A program made the position numbers and the translations under genes. From assembly GCF_004366075.1 (NCBI RefSeq), contig NZ_SODU01000004.1:62001-126000 (forward strand): DNA of 64,000 bases, written 5' to 3'. Under the pieces are notes generated by a model. The model searched no databases, had not been told where the DNA came from, and was given only the letters and a program-made list of their open reading frames with translations. Numbering within the stretch: the stretch's first letter is position 1; each line of letters starts with the position of its first letter. This DNA comes from Kribbella pratensis. GTDB taxonomy: Bacteria; Actinomycetota; Actinomycetes; Propionibacteriales; Kribbellaceae. Shown here piece after piece: positions 42,785-51,932 of this stretch.

Positions 42785-44224
42785 ATGTCTGTCGATCGTC
42801 GTTCCGTCCTCCGAGGTGCCGCCGTCGGCGCCGCCGGGGTCGGCTTCACCACCGTCGGCGCCGTGCCGACGCTCGCCGAGGCCGCGCCGGCCTCGCACGG
42901 CGACCGTTCGCCGTTCCCGCAGCACAAGCCCTTCCCGCCGCTGCTGGACGACCCGAAGGGTCTCCTGGCACTGCCCGCCGGCTTCAAGTACAAGGTCGTC
43001 ACCAAGGCCGGTGAGACCAAGCTGAAGAGCGGCCAGGCGACGCCGAACGCCCACGACGGAACCGCCGTGTTCAGCACCGGGAACCACTACCGGCTGATCC
43101 AGAACCACGAGATCAGCAGCGCCGGCGAGCTCGGCGTACCGCAGATCGAAGGCACCGTGTACGACACCGGCGTCGGCGCGGCCGGCGGCTGCACCGTCAT
43201 CGACGTCGACAAGGACGGCACCAACCTCGGCGAGTGGGTCGGTATCTCCGGCACGCTGACGAACTGTGCCGGCGGCCCGACGCCGTGGGGCACGTGGATG
43301 ACCTGCGAGGAGACCGAGAACAAGGCCAACGGCACCACCCGGCTGAAGGACCACGGGTACGTCTTCGAGGTCTGGGGCGACGGTAAGACCGCGCACCCGG
43401 TGCCGCTGAAGGCGCTCGGCCGCTACGCCCACGAGGCGCTGGCGATCGACGAGGACCGGACCCACATCTACCTGTCCGAGGACGCCTCCGGCCCGAACGG
43501 CACCTTCTACCGCTGGTCGGCGCCGCGCGGCTACAAGCTCGGCCCGCGCAGCTGGCAGGACCTGCAGAACAAGGACTTCGGCACCCTCGAGGCGCTGGCC
43601 ATCCTCGGTGACGACGGTAAGCCGATCCCCGACGTCGCGTACCTGACGTCGGCCCAGCTGCTCCGCCCGTTCCGGGTAGCCTGGGTTCCGGTACCGGACC
43701 GCGACGGCACCACGACGTCGGTGCGCAAGCAGTTCACCGACGGCCAGATCACCCGCGGCAAGAAGTTCGAGGGCGTCTACGGCACCAAGCAGGGCGTGTA
43801 CGTCGTGAACTCGTACGCCGAGTCCGGCACCGCCGACCTGCCCGCCGACGCGGTCCCGCACGACGGCATGGTCTGGTTCTACAACTACGACGCGAAGACC
43901 ATCCAGCTGGTCACGTACTTCCCGGAGAACGCCGCCGCGAACTCCCTCGAGTCGAAGTTCCAGGACCTCAACTTCGACGGCCCGGACAACGTCACCGTGA
44001 CGCCTTGGGGTTCGCTGATCCTCGCCGAGGACGGCCAGGCCAGCAGCCACGTGCTGAGCGCGACGCCGGGCGGCCCGACGTACGCCGTCGCCCGGAACAT
44101 GCTGAACGACTCCGAGTTCACCGGCCCGACGTTCTCCGCGGACGGCAAGGTGCTCTTCGTCAACATCCAGACGCCGGGCATCACGCTGGCCATCACCGGC
44201 CCGTGGCGCGACTACCTCGGCTGA
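42785..44224 (+). CDS. PhoX-like (DUF839) secreted phosphatase family protein, Tat substrate
   Basis: 479 residues. A twin-arginine signal VDRRSVLRGAAVGAAGVGFTT leads to a beta-propeller of the PhoX/DUF839 family: RLIQNHEISSAGELGVPQIEG, GGPTPWGTWMTCEETENK, GRYAHEALAIDEDRTHIYLSEDA, FDGPDNVTVTPWGSLILAEDG and FTGPTFSADGKVLFVNIQTPG. These blocks carry the metal ligands of PhoX alkaline phosphatases, which use calcium and iron. ATG at 42785 follows AGGAGT. Likely exported folded to the cell surface. Confidence 0.87.
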   Translation: MSVDRRSVLRGAAVGAAGVGFTTVGAVPTLAEAAPASHGDRSPFPQHKPFPPLLDDPKGLLALPAGFKYKVVTKAGETKLKSGQATPNAHDGTAVFSTGNHYRLIQNHEISSAGELGVPQIEGTVYDTGVGAAGGCTVIDVDKDGTNLGEWVGISGTLTNCAGGPTPWGTWMTCEETENKANGTTRLKDHGYVFEVWGDGKTAHPVPLKALGRYAHEALAIDEDRTHIYLSEDASGPNGTFYRWSAPRGYKLGPRSWQDLQNKDFGTLEALAILGDDGKPIPDVAYLTSAQLLRPFRVAWVPVPDRDGTTTSVRKQFTDGQITRGKKFEGVYGTKQGVYVVNSYAESGTADLPADAVPHDGMVWFYNYDAKTIQLVTYFPENAAANSLESKFQDLNFDGPDNVTVTPWGSLILAEDGQASSHVLSATPGGPTYAVARNMLNDSEFTGPTFSADGKVLFVNIQTPGITLAITGPWRDYLG

Positions 44225-44243
44225 GCCCTGCCCCTCTTCGAAC

Positions 44244-44308
44244 GCGACCTTGAGCACCCACCAACCATTTTCATCACCATCATTTGGTTGATCGGTGCTC
44301 AAGGTCGC
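44244..44308. terminator. Large double-stem inverted repeat between convergent genes
   Basis: GCGACCTTGAGCACC (44244-44258) pairs perfectly with GGTGCTCAAGGTCGC (44294-44308). Inside the loop CAACCA (44262-44267) pairs with TGGTTG (44285-44290). A further partial copy (CAAGGTCGC) is at 44331-44339. It could end transcription from both sides or form a cruciform. Confidence 0.65.
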
Positions 44309-44354
44309 CGCTCCGTGGTTGGCCGGAGCCCAAGGTCGCGCCACTCCGCGGGCG

Positions 44355-45650
44355 TTACCGGGGTTGGTTGAGGAGGACGATCTCGCAGTCGTAGTGCTGG
44401 GAGGCGGTCATGTGGCCGCGGAACCAGAGGAGCGGTACGCGGTTCGGGTCGCCGGGAGCCACGATCGGGCGGAGGTTGTCGGCGGTCGAGTTCTCCGTTA
44501 CCGGTGTCCACGTCCACGTCGTCCCGGCGTCCGCCGTACGGGCGTGGAAGATCTCGTGGTGCTTCAGTGCGGCGCCGTCGCGTGGGTCGATCGGGGTGGA
44601 GACGTAGAGCGAGTCGAGGTCGTACGGGTCGATCGCGACCAGGCCGGTGTAGTCGTTCTCGTGCGGCAGGAGACCGTGCCCGGCCTTGGCCAGTTGATGT
44701 ACCTGCCAGGTCCCGCCCGGAGCGAGGCGCGCATAGAAGAAGCGGTGATCCGGCACCGGATGCTGCCGCGCGAAGGCGTCCTCCGGCTGCGCGGGAGTGT
44801 CGTGCCGGGCCAGCAGGATCGCCGCGAGCGTGCCGTCGTCGGCGCGGCGGATGTCGACGGTCCAGCAATGCGTCATCGGCTCGCGGTCCCAGACCGAGTC
44901 CGCCGCGAGGACCGTGGTGAGTTCCACCTGCGACGGTGCGTCGGCGTCCAGCGCGACCTCGTCCACCACGGTCCCGTCGGTCCGGTGCAGCGCGCCGGCC
45001 TCCAGGTACCCGTGGTAGATCGAGTTGTTGTAGTCGCGTGGATGGTGATCCGTCGTGATGAGATCCACGCGCGTCGGCGTCGACACGTAGCGGGTGTAGC
45101 CGTTGACGTAGCCGATCTTCGGGCGGGTGAAGAGCTTCCCGGCGTACGTCCAGGTGTCGCCGTCGTCGTCGGACACCAGTGCGCACGGGTCGTCGTTGAC
45201 CGCTCTCGCGAAGCAGTACAACCGGCCGTCGAGTTCGTGCAGGTTCGAGTACGTGACGCCGCGGCCGCCGGTGAACTCGCTCCAGTCGAACGTCTGCTCC
45301 GGACCCCACTTCCGCGGATCGCCCGGCTCGCTGACCCGCCACCGCGTCAGGTCGTCGGTCTTGTGCTTCGTGTACACGGCCAGCCAGCGCCCGTCCCTGC
45401 GTCGCCACAACGCCGGCACATCATGATCGTCGGCCTCGAACCGCTCATGCAGTACGACGACGTCCGCCGAACCGGTGTCCAACTCCACGACGGTCAGCTC
45501 GACATTGCCTGCCCGCGCGTCTCCCCCAGGGCCCTCCGGAGCCGCGATCGACCCGACGACGAGGACTCCGCCGTCCGGATCCACCACCGCCCGCTCGTCC
45601 TGGAACCAGCACCATGCACCGTTGTCGTTGATCACCCGAGCCGCATCCAT
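44355..45650 (-). CDS. BNR-repeat (sialidase-fold) family protein
   Basis: 431 residues, no signal peptide visible. Aspartate-box type repeats are seen (ALVSDDDGDTWTYAGK, RTADAGTTWTWTPV), with beta-propeller strands such as GRWLAVYTKHKTDDL, YVNGYTRYVSTPTRVDLITTDH and NDYTGLVAIDPYDLDSLYVSTP. The family contains glycosidases and polysaccharide lyases of neuraminidase fold; the actual reaction is unknown. A LacI-type palindrome AAGCGCTT lies 37 bases before the start, consistent with sugar-controlled expression. Confidence 0.8.
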   Translation of the reverse strand: MDAARVINDNGAWCWFQDERAVVDPDGGVLVVGSIAAPEGPGGDARAGNVELTVVELDTGSADVVVLHERFEADDHDVPALWRRRDGRWLAVYTKHKTDDLTRWRVSEPGDPRKWGPEQTFDWSEFTGGRGVTYSNLHELDGRLYCFARAVNDDPCALVSDDDGDTWTYAGKLFTRPKIGYVNGYTRYVSTPTRVDLITTDHHPRDYNNSIYHGYLEAGALHRTDGTVVDEVALDADAPSQVELTTVLAADSVWDREPMTHCWTVDIRRADDGTLAAILLARHDTPAQPEDAFARQHPVPDHRFFYARLAPGGTWQVHQLAKAGHGLLPHENDYTGLVAIDPYDLDSLYVSTPIDPRDGAALKHHEIFHARTADAGTTWTWTPVTENSTADNLRPIVAPGDPNRVPLLWFRGHMTASQHYDCEIVLLNQPR

Positions 45651-45683
45651 GGCCACCCAGTGTGGCAGGGAACCGACGCAATG

Positions 45684-45697
45684 GGTAAGCGCTTGCC
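45684..45697. promoter_or_regulatory. LacI-type operator before BNR gene
   Basis: GGTAAGCGCTTGCC: six of seven base pairs of a CG-centred palindrome (core AAGCGCTT at 45687-45694), the pattern bound by LacI/GalR repressors. Confidence 0.55.
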
Positions 45698-45756
45698 AGC
45701 ATGTGGTCAGGTGAGACGACGGCATCCCGCAGCGCGAGCGGTGCGAGGATCGGGGT

Positions 45757-46389
45757 ATGCCGATCGACCTGCACCTTCTGCTCGCGTTTCTGCTGACCAC
45801 GACCGTCGCGATGATCACGCCCGGACCGGACATGCTGTTCATCCTCGGCTGCGGGATGCGCAGTGGTCCGCGGGCCGGTCTGCTCGCGACCGCCGGGGTG
45901 GCGACGAGTGAGGCTGTGCACGTCGCGGTGGCCGCGGCCGGGTTGGCCGCGTTGTTCGCGGCGGTGCCGGTCGCGTTCACCGCGGTGCGGATCGTCGGTG
46001 CGGCGTACCTGGTCTATCTCGGCGTACAGATGATCCGGCACCGCAACGACGCCGTCGACGACGGGCCGGCCGGCGACGCCGCGATGTCCGGACGGAAGGC
46101 GTACCTGACCGGGCTGACCACGAACCTGCTGAACCCGAAGATGGTCACGTTCACGATCGCGTTCCTGCCGCAGTTCGTGGTGCCGTCCCACGGGCAGGTG
46201 TGGCTGCAGTTCGCGGTGCTCGGCGCGATCCTGATCGTGCTGGAGTTCCTGGTCGACGGGACGGTCGGCCTGCTGGCCGGGCGGATCGGGAACTGGCTGC
46301 GCACCCGCCGTACCGCCCGGCGCCGGATCGACACCGCCACCGGCGGCATCTTCATCGGACTCGGCGTCCGCCTCGCCCTCCTGCGCTAA
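45757..46389 (+). CDS. LysE-family amino-acid exporter (RhtB type)
   Basis: 210 residues with six hydrophobic segments. FLLTTTVAMITPGPDMLFILGCGMRSGPRAGLLATAGVATSE is the family signature, YLVYLGVQMIRHR and FLTGLTTNLLNPK-like YLTGLTTNLLNPKMVTFTIAFLPQFV follow. Exports amino acids or related metabolites with proton exchange. No regulator is adjacent. Its stop overlaps the convergent reductase gene by 4 bases. Confidence 0.92.
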   Translation: MPIDLHLLLAFLLTTTVAMITPGPDMLFILGCGMRSGPRAGLLATAGVATSEAVHVAVAAAGLAALFAAVPVAFTAVRIVGAAYLVYLGVQMIRHRNDAVDDGPAGDAAMSGRKAYLTGLTTNLLNPKMVTFTIAFLPQFVVPSHGQVWLQFAVLGAILIVLEFLVDGTVGLLAGRIGNWLRTRRTARRRIDTATGGIFIGLGVRLALLR

Positions 46390-46958
46390 ACGAGGTTGAA
46401 ACCGCCGGTCCAGGATGCCTTCTCGCCGACGGCGAGGGTGAGCTGAAGGAAGCCGGCCGCTTCGAGCTCGCGGGCGCGCTTCAGGGCACCGGCGTCGACC
46501 GCCTTCAGGCCACCGGCGGAGACGATCCCGGCCAGCTGCGCCTTGGCGTCCGCGTCATCACCCGCGATCAGAACGGTCGTCGGCGCCTCGCCGGCCTTCC
46601 CGGTCGCGACGGTCGCTGCGAAGTTGGTGTTGAACGCCTTCAGCACCGTGGAGTACGGGAGCCGCGTGGCGAGCTCGGCGGCCGCGGAGCCGTCCGCGGG
46701 GACCACCAGCGAGTCGAAGGTCTCGAAGTTCAGCGGGTTGCTGATGTCGACGACAACCTTGCCGGCCAGCTGGTCGGCGCGGTCGGCGAGCACCTGGTCA
46801 TACGCCGGGTACGGCGTCGCGAGGATCACGACGTCGCCGGTGACCGGCTTGTCCTTGTCGGTGGAGTTGAACAGCTCGACGGTGTTGCCGCCCTTGGCGA
46901 CGACGGCCGCGATCGCCTGTCCCATGTTCCCGCTGCCGATGATGCTGACGTGCGCCAT
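46386..46958 (-). CDS. NADPH-dependent F420 reductase-like protein
   Basis: 190 residues: VSIIGSGNMGQAIAAVVAKGGNTVELF for NADP, VVILATPYPAYDQVL, KVVVDISNPLNFETFDSL, TVLKAFNTNFAATVATGKAG and TTVLIAGDDADAKAQLAGIV. A second member of the same family as the gene at 12581, but only about 190 residues long. AAAGGAGTGAGT precedes the ATG. A MarR gene is divergent, with operator-like palindromes in the gap, so it is probably induced by the MarR ligand. Confidence 0.87.
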   Translation of the reverse strand: MAHVSIIGSGNMGQAIAAVVAKGGNTVELFNSTDKDKPVTGDVVILATPYPAYDQVLADRADQLAGKVVVDISNPLNFETFDSLVVPADGSAAAELATRLPYSTVLKAFNTNFAATVATGKAGEAPTTVLIAGDDADAKAQLAGIVSAGGLKAVDAGALKRARELEAAGFLQLTLAVGEKASWTGGFNLV

Positions 46959-46971
46959 ACTCACTCCTTTT

Positions 46972-46987
46972 GGTTGTACCTTCAACC
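46972..46987. promoter_or_regulatory. MarR operator-like site 1 (GGTTGTA..T.CAACC)
   Basis: GGTTGTACCTTCAACC, an imperfect palindrome with arms GGTTG/CAACC, 14 bases upstream of the reductase start. Its half-site GTTGTA is that of the perfect site at 47007. Confidence 0.55.
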
Positions 46988-47006
46988 ATCACGATAGCGC
47001 AGAATA

Positions 47007-47020
47007 GTTGTAGCTACAAC
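47007..47020. promoter_or_regulatory. MarR operator-like site 2 (GTTGTAGCTACAAC)
   Basis: Perfect 14-base palindrome directly before the marR start. Centre-to-centre distance to site 1 is about 34 bases. Confidence 0.7.
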
Positions 47021-47021
47021 C

Positions 47022-47525
47022 ATGTGTGGCAGAATGTTTTCCGTGAGCACACGGTGGCTGGACGACGCGGAGATGACGGCCTGGGTGCGGCTGGCCGCCG
47101 TACTCGAGCTCCTGCCCGGTGTCCTCGACTCGCAGCTGCGACGGGACGCCGGGCTGACGCACTACGAGTACTACGTGATGGCGATGCTGTCCGAGGCGCC
47201 GAAGCGGACGCTGCGGATGACCGCGCTGGCGCAGCGGACGAATGCCACGCTCCCCCGGCTGTCGCATGTGGTGAAGCGCCTCGAGGACCGCGGCATCGTC
47301 GAGCGGTTCCCCTGCCCGGAGGACGCCCGCGCCACCAACGCGCGACTGACCGCGGCCGGCTGGAAGAAGATCCGCGCGACCGCACCCGGCCATGTCGAGA
47401 CGGTCCGGCAGCATGTGGTCGACGTACTGACGCCCGAGCAGATCGCCCAGCTCGCCGACATCACCGGCGCGATCCTCGAGTCGGTCGACCCCGAGGGCAA
47501 CCTCAGCGCTGTGTATCGCCGCTGA
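47022..47525 (+). CDS. MarR-family transcriptional regulator
   Basis: 167 residues. Winged helix-turn-helix in the middle: LTHYEYYVMAMLSEAPKRTLRMTALAQRTNATLPRLSHVVKRLEDRGIVERFPCPEDARATNARLTAAG. Two in-frame ATGs (47022, 47034) and a GTG (47043) are possible; none has a ribosome site, and with the palindrome ending at 47020 a leaderless transcript from 47022 is plausible. Divergent from the F420 reductase-like gene. Confidence 0.9.
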   Translation: MCGRMFSVSTRWLDDAEMTAWVRLAAVLELLPGVLDSQLRRDAGLTHYEYYVMAMLSEAPKRTLRMTALAQRTNATLPRLSHVVKRLEDRGIVERFPCPEDARATNARLTAAGWKKIRATAPGHVETVRQHVVDVLTPEQIAQLADITGAILESVDPEGNLSAVYRR

Positions 47526-47567
47526 GGTCGAGCAGCACCGTCGACGCGACCGCGCGGTCGGTCACAA

Positions 47568-48008
47568 TCACGTCGCCTCGAGAAGGTCCTTCAACCGGCC
47601 GAGGTCCTTGTTGTTCGCCCGCCGCATCGCCGCCGCCATCAACGGCCCCGCGACTCCGGCGAACCCGCTCGGCTCACCGCGGTTCCGCAGCGTCATCCGG
47701 GTCGCCGCCTCCCCCACCGGCGACCACTCGTAGCTGGTCTCCATCGGGAACGGTCCCTGCGCCGTCCGCATCACCAGCCGCCGGCCCGGGACCAGTTCGA
47801 CCACGTCATAGGTGTAGGCCAGCCGCCGCCCCAGAAAATGCGCGACGAAGTCCATCCGCGACCCCACCTCGACGGGCGGGTCTGTCTGCCACACCACCGA
47901 CTCGATGTTCGCGTACCACTGCGGCGCGTTGGACGGATCCCCGACGTACTCCGCCACCGCCTCCACCGGCCGCTCGATCACGATCTCGGTCAGTACGTCG
48001 ACTGTCAT
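47568..48008 (-). CDS. SRPBCC (START-like/polyketide cyclase) family protein
   Basis: 146 residues: DVLTEIVIERPVEAVAEYVGDPSNAPQWYANIESV is the typical first strand and helix, then SRMDFVAHFLGRRLAYTYDVVELVPGRRLVMRTAQGPFPMETSYEW and a C-terminal helix ending LGRLKDLLEAT. The fold binds hydrophobic ligands in a deep cavity; the ligand here is unknown. AGGAGGAGCC precedes the ATG. No operon partner. Confidence 0.88.
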   Translation of the reverse strand: MTVDVLTEIVIERPVEAVAEYVGDPSNAPQWYANIESVVWQTDPPVEVGSRMDFVAHFLGRRLAYTYDVVELVPGRRLVMRTAQGPFPMETSYEWSPVGEAATRMTLRNRGEPSGFAGVAGPLMAAAMRRANNKDLGRLKDLLEAT

Positions 48009-48078
48009 GGCTCCTCCTGGATTCGAATGTATCGCCGCGGCCGCGGACGACTCCGTCCGAGTAAGGGGAGGAACTGTC

Positions 48079-48615
48079 ATGAGCAACACACTCGGGCCAC
48101 AGCGGAAGCGGACCACCGCCGTACGGCGGAACACACGGCGCGCGATCGTCACCATCAACATCACCGAGGCCGTCGTCGCCCTGCCGTGTCTTGTCGCGGC
48201 ATACGGCCTTGCCGAGCGACTCGTCGCGGTCCAGGAGACCGCCGGACCGCACCACGTCGCGAGCCAGTCGGTCGCGCACCTCGCGATCACGCTGAACATG
48301 AGTCTGCTGATCGTCGGCGCCGCCGCCGGGGCGGTCGGCAGCGTGATCCAGCAGAGTATGGCGTTCGCTCGCAACGCCGCGCCGGATCATCCGGCCGCGT
48401 GGTACGTCATGCGGCCGCTCTGGTCGGCCCTGCTCGGCTCGGTGTCGGTCATCGCCGTCAACACCGGTCTGCTCAGCATCGGCGACGACAGCACATCCAG
48501 CGCCGCGATCGCCGTACTCGTGCTGACCGGCTGCCTGGCCGGCCTGTTCACCGATCAGGTCCTGCGCCGCCTCCGCCGCATGCTCGACCGCGGCGCCCGG
48601 ACCAGAACCAGCTAG
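48079..48615 (+). CDS. Small membrane protein ahead of the LodA-VWA gene
   Basis: 178 residues, family not recognised. A basic N terminus (GPQRKRTTAVRRNTRRA) and four hydrophobic segments (IVTINITEAVVALPCLVAAYGLA, LAITLNMSLLIVGAAAGAVGSVI, LWSALLGSVSVIAVNTGLLSI, AAIAVLVLTGCLAGLFTDQVL). GGGGAGG precedes the ATG. It ends 24 bases before the LodA-like gene on the same strand and so is probably its operon partner, perhaps a membrane anchor. Confidence 0.75.
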   Translation: MSNTLGPQRKRTTAVRRNTRRAIVTINITEAVVALPCLVAAYGLAERLVAVQETAGPHHVASQSVAHLAITLNMSLLIVGAAAGAVGSVIQQSMAFARNAAPDHPAAWYVMRPLWSALLGSVSVIAVNTGLLSIGDDSTSSAAIAVLVLTGCLAGLFTDQVLRRLRRMLDRGARTRTS

Positions 48616-48639
48616 CGCACTGACTCAGGGGGAGAACGA

Positions 48640-51600
48640 ATGGCCACGACCTACAAGATCCATCCGGCGATCGGCATCGCCCGGGTCGGCAACAGCCCGG
48701 ACGAGTTCTTCGTCGGACCGGAGCACCTCGGCGAGCGACCGGAACCACCGGGCGGATTCAAGGACGCCCAGTGCCGCGTCAAACGGCAGGCGGCACGCTT
48801 CCGGATCTTCGCGCACCACGACGACGGCAGCGTGGACGAGATCGACGACGCCTCCGCCGAGATCTCGTGGACCGTTCACCTGGTGAACGCCAAGGCCGCG
48901 CACCCGAACCGCGGCAACAGCGAGCCGATCGGTCAGCTAGCGATCGACCCGGGCCCACGAACCCTGACCGGGCCCGACCAGCGGGAGCTCTTCGACACAG
49001 GCACGATCGACTTCTCCGGACAGCCGTCGGTGACCGTACCGCTCGGCGAGATCCGCAGCGACGACGACAACCACCTGCTCGTCCTCGGCGGGCACGGCGC
49101 CGCCGCGTCCCCGGCCGGCAATGTGATCGGCAGCTTCTGGGGAAACGCCGGCTGGTACGACGACGTGTCGGACGGACCCGTGACGGCGACGATCACCTTG
49201 CGCTCAGACAACTCGACACCACCGGTCGAGGGCGCCTGGGCGATCGTCGCGCCGCCGAAGTTCGCCCCGCACCAGGACAATGTGACCACGCTCTACGACC
49301 GGGTCCTGCAGCACATGATCGACCTCGGACTCGTGCCGGCGCCGACCACGACGTCGTACACGAACGACGTCTATCCGATCCTGCAGCGCGCCCGCGACAT
49401 GCGCTGGGTGGAAGGGATCTTCGGCGCGCACAGCTGGCCGGATCCGGTGACGTCGCAGCCGCTCGTCGACGCGATCTTCGCGCGGCTGCGACCGCCCGGC
49501 GACATGCCCAGGCTCAACGGCGGCGACTCCGCGCTGACGCCGACCCAGTACGCACACATGCAGCGGTGGCAGGCCGGCAACTACGCCGCGGACTGGACCG
49601 GCGTACCGGCGCCGCAGACCGACCTGACCCCGGACGGTATGGATCGCGCGGCCCTCGAGGCCTGTGTCGGCGGCGCGTTCTTCCCCGGCATCGAGGCCGG
49701 CGGGCTGTCCGCGGGCGACCGGCCGATCATCGAGACGTCGTACGCCGCGGCGTTCCGGATCTCGTCCACCGCCGGCACGATCAGCCAGGCGATGGCGCTG
49801 CCGTGGCACGCCGACTTCAAGGCGTGCGGTGACAACTGGTGGCCGGTGCCGCGACCGAACGACGTGATCGCGCAGGACACCGGCAGCCAGGCCCGCTGGG
49901 ATCGTGACGTCACGAGCATGGACGACATGGTGACGCTGTGGCACACCCTCGGGTTCGTCGTCGAGCAAGGGGCCGAGCACGTCGAGGTCGAGCACTGCGA
50001 CGAGTCGTCCATCACGCTGCTCACGCCGGAGTTGCGTTTCATCGACGTACCGCAGGGGCCGATGGGCATGGTGCGCGAGGCCGCACTGGCGATCAGCTTC
50101 GAGGTGCTGTCGCCCGGATCCGCCGTCACGCTCGACTACGCGCCCGGAGGTGCGCCGGCGCATCCCCAGTTGGTCGCCGCCACTACTTCGGTCACGGTCG
50201 GACCGACCGCGCCCAACGGTGTGGCGACCGCTCGGCTGTGGGTCGTGTACAGGACCGGCGTGGCGCCGTCCTCCATCCCGCCGCAGGTACTCACGGTCCG
50301 CGAAGCCGCGTCCGGTCAGACCTGGGACGTGACTGTCACCGGCAACACCGTTGCGCGCAAGACGGCAGCCACCGCACTGGTGCTCGACCGCTCGGGCAGC
50401 ATGACTGAGGACCGCGGCGACGGCCAGAGCAAACACGTGGCACTACAGCAGGCCGCGAACATCTTCGTCGACCTGATGCTCGAAGGCGACGGCGTCGGCA
50501 TCGTCCGCTACAACGAGGACGCGCAGCCGTTGCAGTCCGTTCTCGAGCTCGGCGCGGGCGGGCTGTCCGATCTGAACCGCAACGCGACCCACGACACGAT
50601 CAACGGCACCGGCCTCGATCCGCAGGGCGCGACCTCCATCGGCGACGGCATCTTCGAGGGCCGCGCGCTGCTCGACGCGGCACCGCCGTACGACGTGAAA
50701 TCGCTGGTCGTGCTCACCGACGGCATCGAGAACAGTCCACGCCTGATCTCCGACGTCGCCGCGCAGATCAACGAGCGCACGTACACCGTCGGGCTCGGGC
50801 AGCCGCAGAACATCAGCGTGCCCGCCTTGCAGACGATCTCCGGCAACAACGGCGGGTACCTGCTGGTGACCGGCGCGATCACCACCGACAACAGGTTCCT
50901 GTTGCAGAAGTACTTCCTGCAGGTGCTGGCGGGGATCAGCAACGCCGAGGTGGTGCTCGACCCGGACGGCGAGCTGAGTGCCGGTGCGGTGCACCGCATC
51001 CCGTTCCAGCTCTCCGACGGGGACTCGGGTGTGGACGTCGTACTGCTGACACCACGTCCGGAGGCCGTCGACTTCCGGCTCCAGACGCCGAACGGTCTGC
51101 TGATCGAACCATGGCGGGCGCAGGCGGAGCCGGCGATGCGGTACGTGACCGGCGACGGCGTCGCGTACTACCGGATCACGCTGCCCGTCCAGCTCCGGCC
51201 GAGCCGTTTCGACCAGGCCGGGACCTGGCACGCGTTACTGACGATCGGGCGACCGCATACCGGGAGGACCCCTGATGACTCCGATGGCGTCGACCTGTCG
51301 ATCCTCCGCGGCCGCGCCAACCAGCCGGTGCGATCGGCTCCACCCGCGCGGCGCCCGTTCGAGTTCGAGCGCGCCTTCGCCGTCGCGAACGAGCCGATCG
51401 AGGGTGAGCAGCCCGGGCGGCGTGGTCTTCCGTACAGCCTGGTGGTGCACTCCTACTCGAACGTGTCGCTGCGCGCCACGGCCGACCAGCGATCCTTCGA
51501 GCCCGGCGCCTTGGTGACGATCAACGCGACGCTCACACAGTCCGGCGTACCGGTCGACGGCGAGCCTTCTGTGTGGGCCGACGTGACGCGCCCTGACGGA

Positions 51601-51930
51601 TCGCCGGCAACGCTCGTTCTGGATCAGGTTGCGGCCGGTGAGTTCGCGGCAAGCTTCGGTACGGCGTTGCCTGGTGTCTACCGGATCCGCGTGCGCGCTC
51701 GCGGACGTACTCGCGTGGGACGGCCGTTCACCCGGGAACGTACGCTCACGGCGGCGGTGTGGCGGGGCGGCGACACCCCACCGACTACTCCTGGCGGTGA
51801 TGCGTTCTGCGAGTGGTTGTCGTGCCTGTTCAAGGACGGGGTCATCGACGAGAAGCTGATCGAGCGGCTGCGGCGGCTCGGGTTCGACCTCGACGCGCTC
51901 CGCAAGTGCCTGCGCGGTTGCGGCTGCTGA
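48640..51930 (+). CDS. LodA-like CTQ oxidase fused to VWA and Ig-like domains
   Basis: 1096 residues, no signal peptide. Residues 1-500 match the LodA/GoxA family of cysteine tryptophylquinone amino-acid oxidases: opening YKIHPAIGIARVGNSPDEFFVGPE, LEACVGGAFFPGIEAGG with the cofactor cysteine near residue 342, and CGDNWWPVPRPNDV with the partner tryptophan near residue 400. LodA acts on free lysine, GoxA on glycine, making H2O2. From residue 575 a von Willebrand A domain follows with complete MIDAS: DRSGSM (583), GATSIGDGIF, LTDGIEN (694). Then a beta-sandwich region (FEPGALVTINATLTQSGVPVDG) and a cysteine-rich tail CLRGCGC. Metal-dependent adhesion fused to an oxidase is unusual. The LodB-like gene follows directly. 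Confidence 0.88.
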   Translation: MATTYKIHPAIGIARVGNSPDEFFVGPEHLGERPEPPGGFKDAQCRVKRQAARFRIFAHHDDGSVDEIDDASAEISWTVHLVNAKAAHPNRGNSEPIGQLAIDPGPRTLTGPDQRELFDTGTIDFSGQPSVTVPLGEIRSDDDNHLLVLGGHGAAASPAGNVIGSFWGNAGWYDDVSDGPVTATITLRSDNSTPPVEGAWAIVAPPKFAPHQDNVTTLYDRVLQHMIDLGLVPAPTTTSYTNDVYPILQRARDMRWVEGIFGAHSWPDPVTSQPLVDAIFARLRPPGDMPRLNGGDSALTPTQYAHMQRWQAGNYAADWTGVPAPQTDLTPDGMDRAALEACVGGAFFPGIEAGGLSAGDRPIIETSYAAAFRISSTAGTISQAMALPWHADFKACGDNWWPVPRPNDVIAQDTGSQARWDRDVTSMDDMVTLWHTLGFVVEQGAEHVEVEHCDESSITLLTPELRFIDVPQGPMGMVREAALAISFEVLSPGSAVTLDYAPGGAPAHPQLVAATTSVTVGPTAPNGVATARLWVVYRTGVAPSSIPPQVLTVREAASGQTWDVTVTGNTVARKTAATALVLDRSGSMTEDRGDGQSKHVALQQAANIFVDLMLEGDGVGIVRYNEDAQPLQSVLELGAGGLSDLNRNATHDTINGTGLDPQGATSIGDGIFEGRALLDAAPPYDVKSLVVLTDGIENSPRLISDVAAQINERTYTVGLGQPQNISVPALQTISGNNGGYLLVTGAITTDNRFLLQKYFLQVLAGISNAEVVLDPDGELSAGAVHRIPFQLSDGDSGVDVVLLTPRPEAVDFRLQTPNGLLIEPWRAQAEPAMRYVTGDGVAYYRITLPVQLRPSRFDQAGTWHALLTIGRPHTGRTPDDSDGVDLSILRGRANQPVRSAPPARRPFEFERAFAVANEPIEGEQPGRRGLPYSLVVHSYSNVSLRATADQRSFEPGALVTINATLTQSGVPVDGEPSVWADVTRPDGSPATLVLDQVAAGEFAASFGTALPGVYRIRVRARGRTRVGRPFTRERTLTAAVWRGGDTPPTTPGGDAFCEWLSCLFKDGVIDEKLIERLRRLGFDLDALRKCLRGCGC

Positions 51931-51932
51931 CC

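Noticed and set aside
44244-44339. Possible CRISPR repeats (three related CAAGGTCGC elements)
   Set aside because: Two are inverted rather than direct, spacing is irregular, and no cas genes are near.
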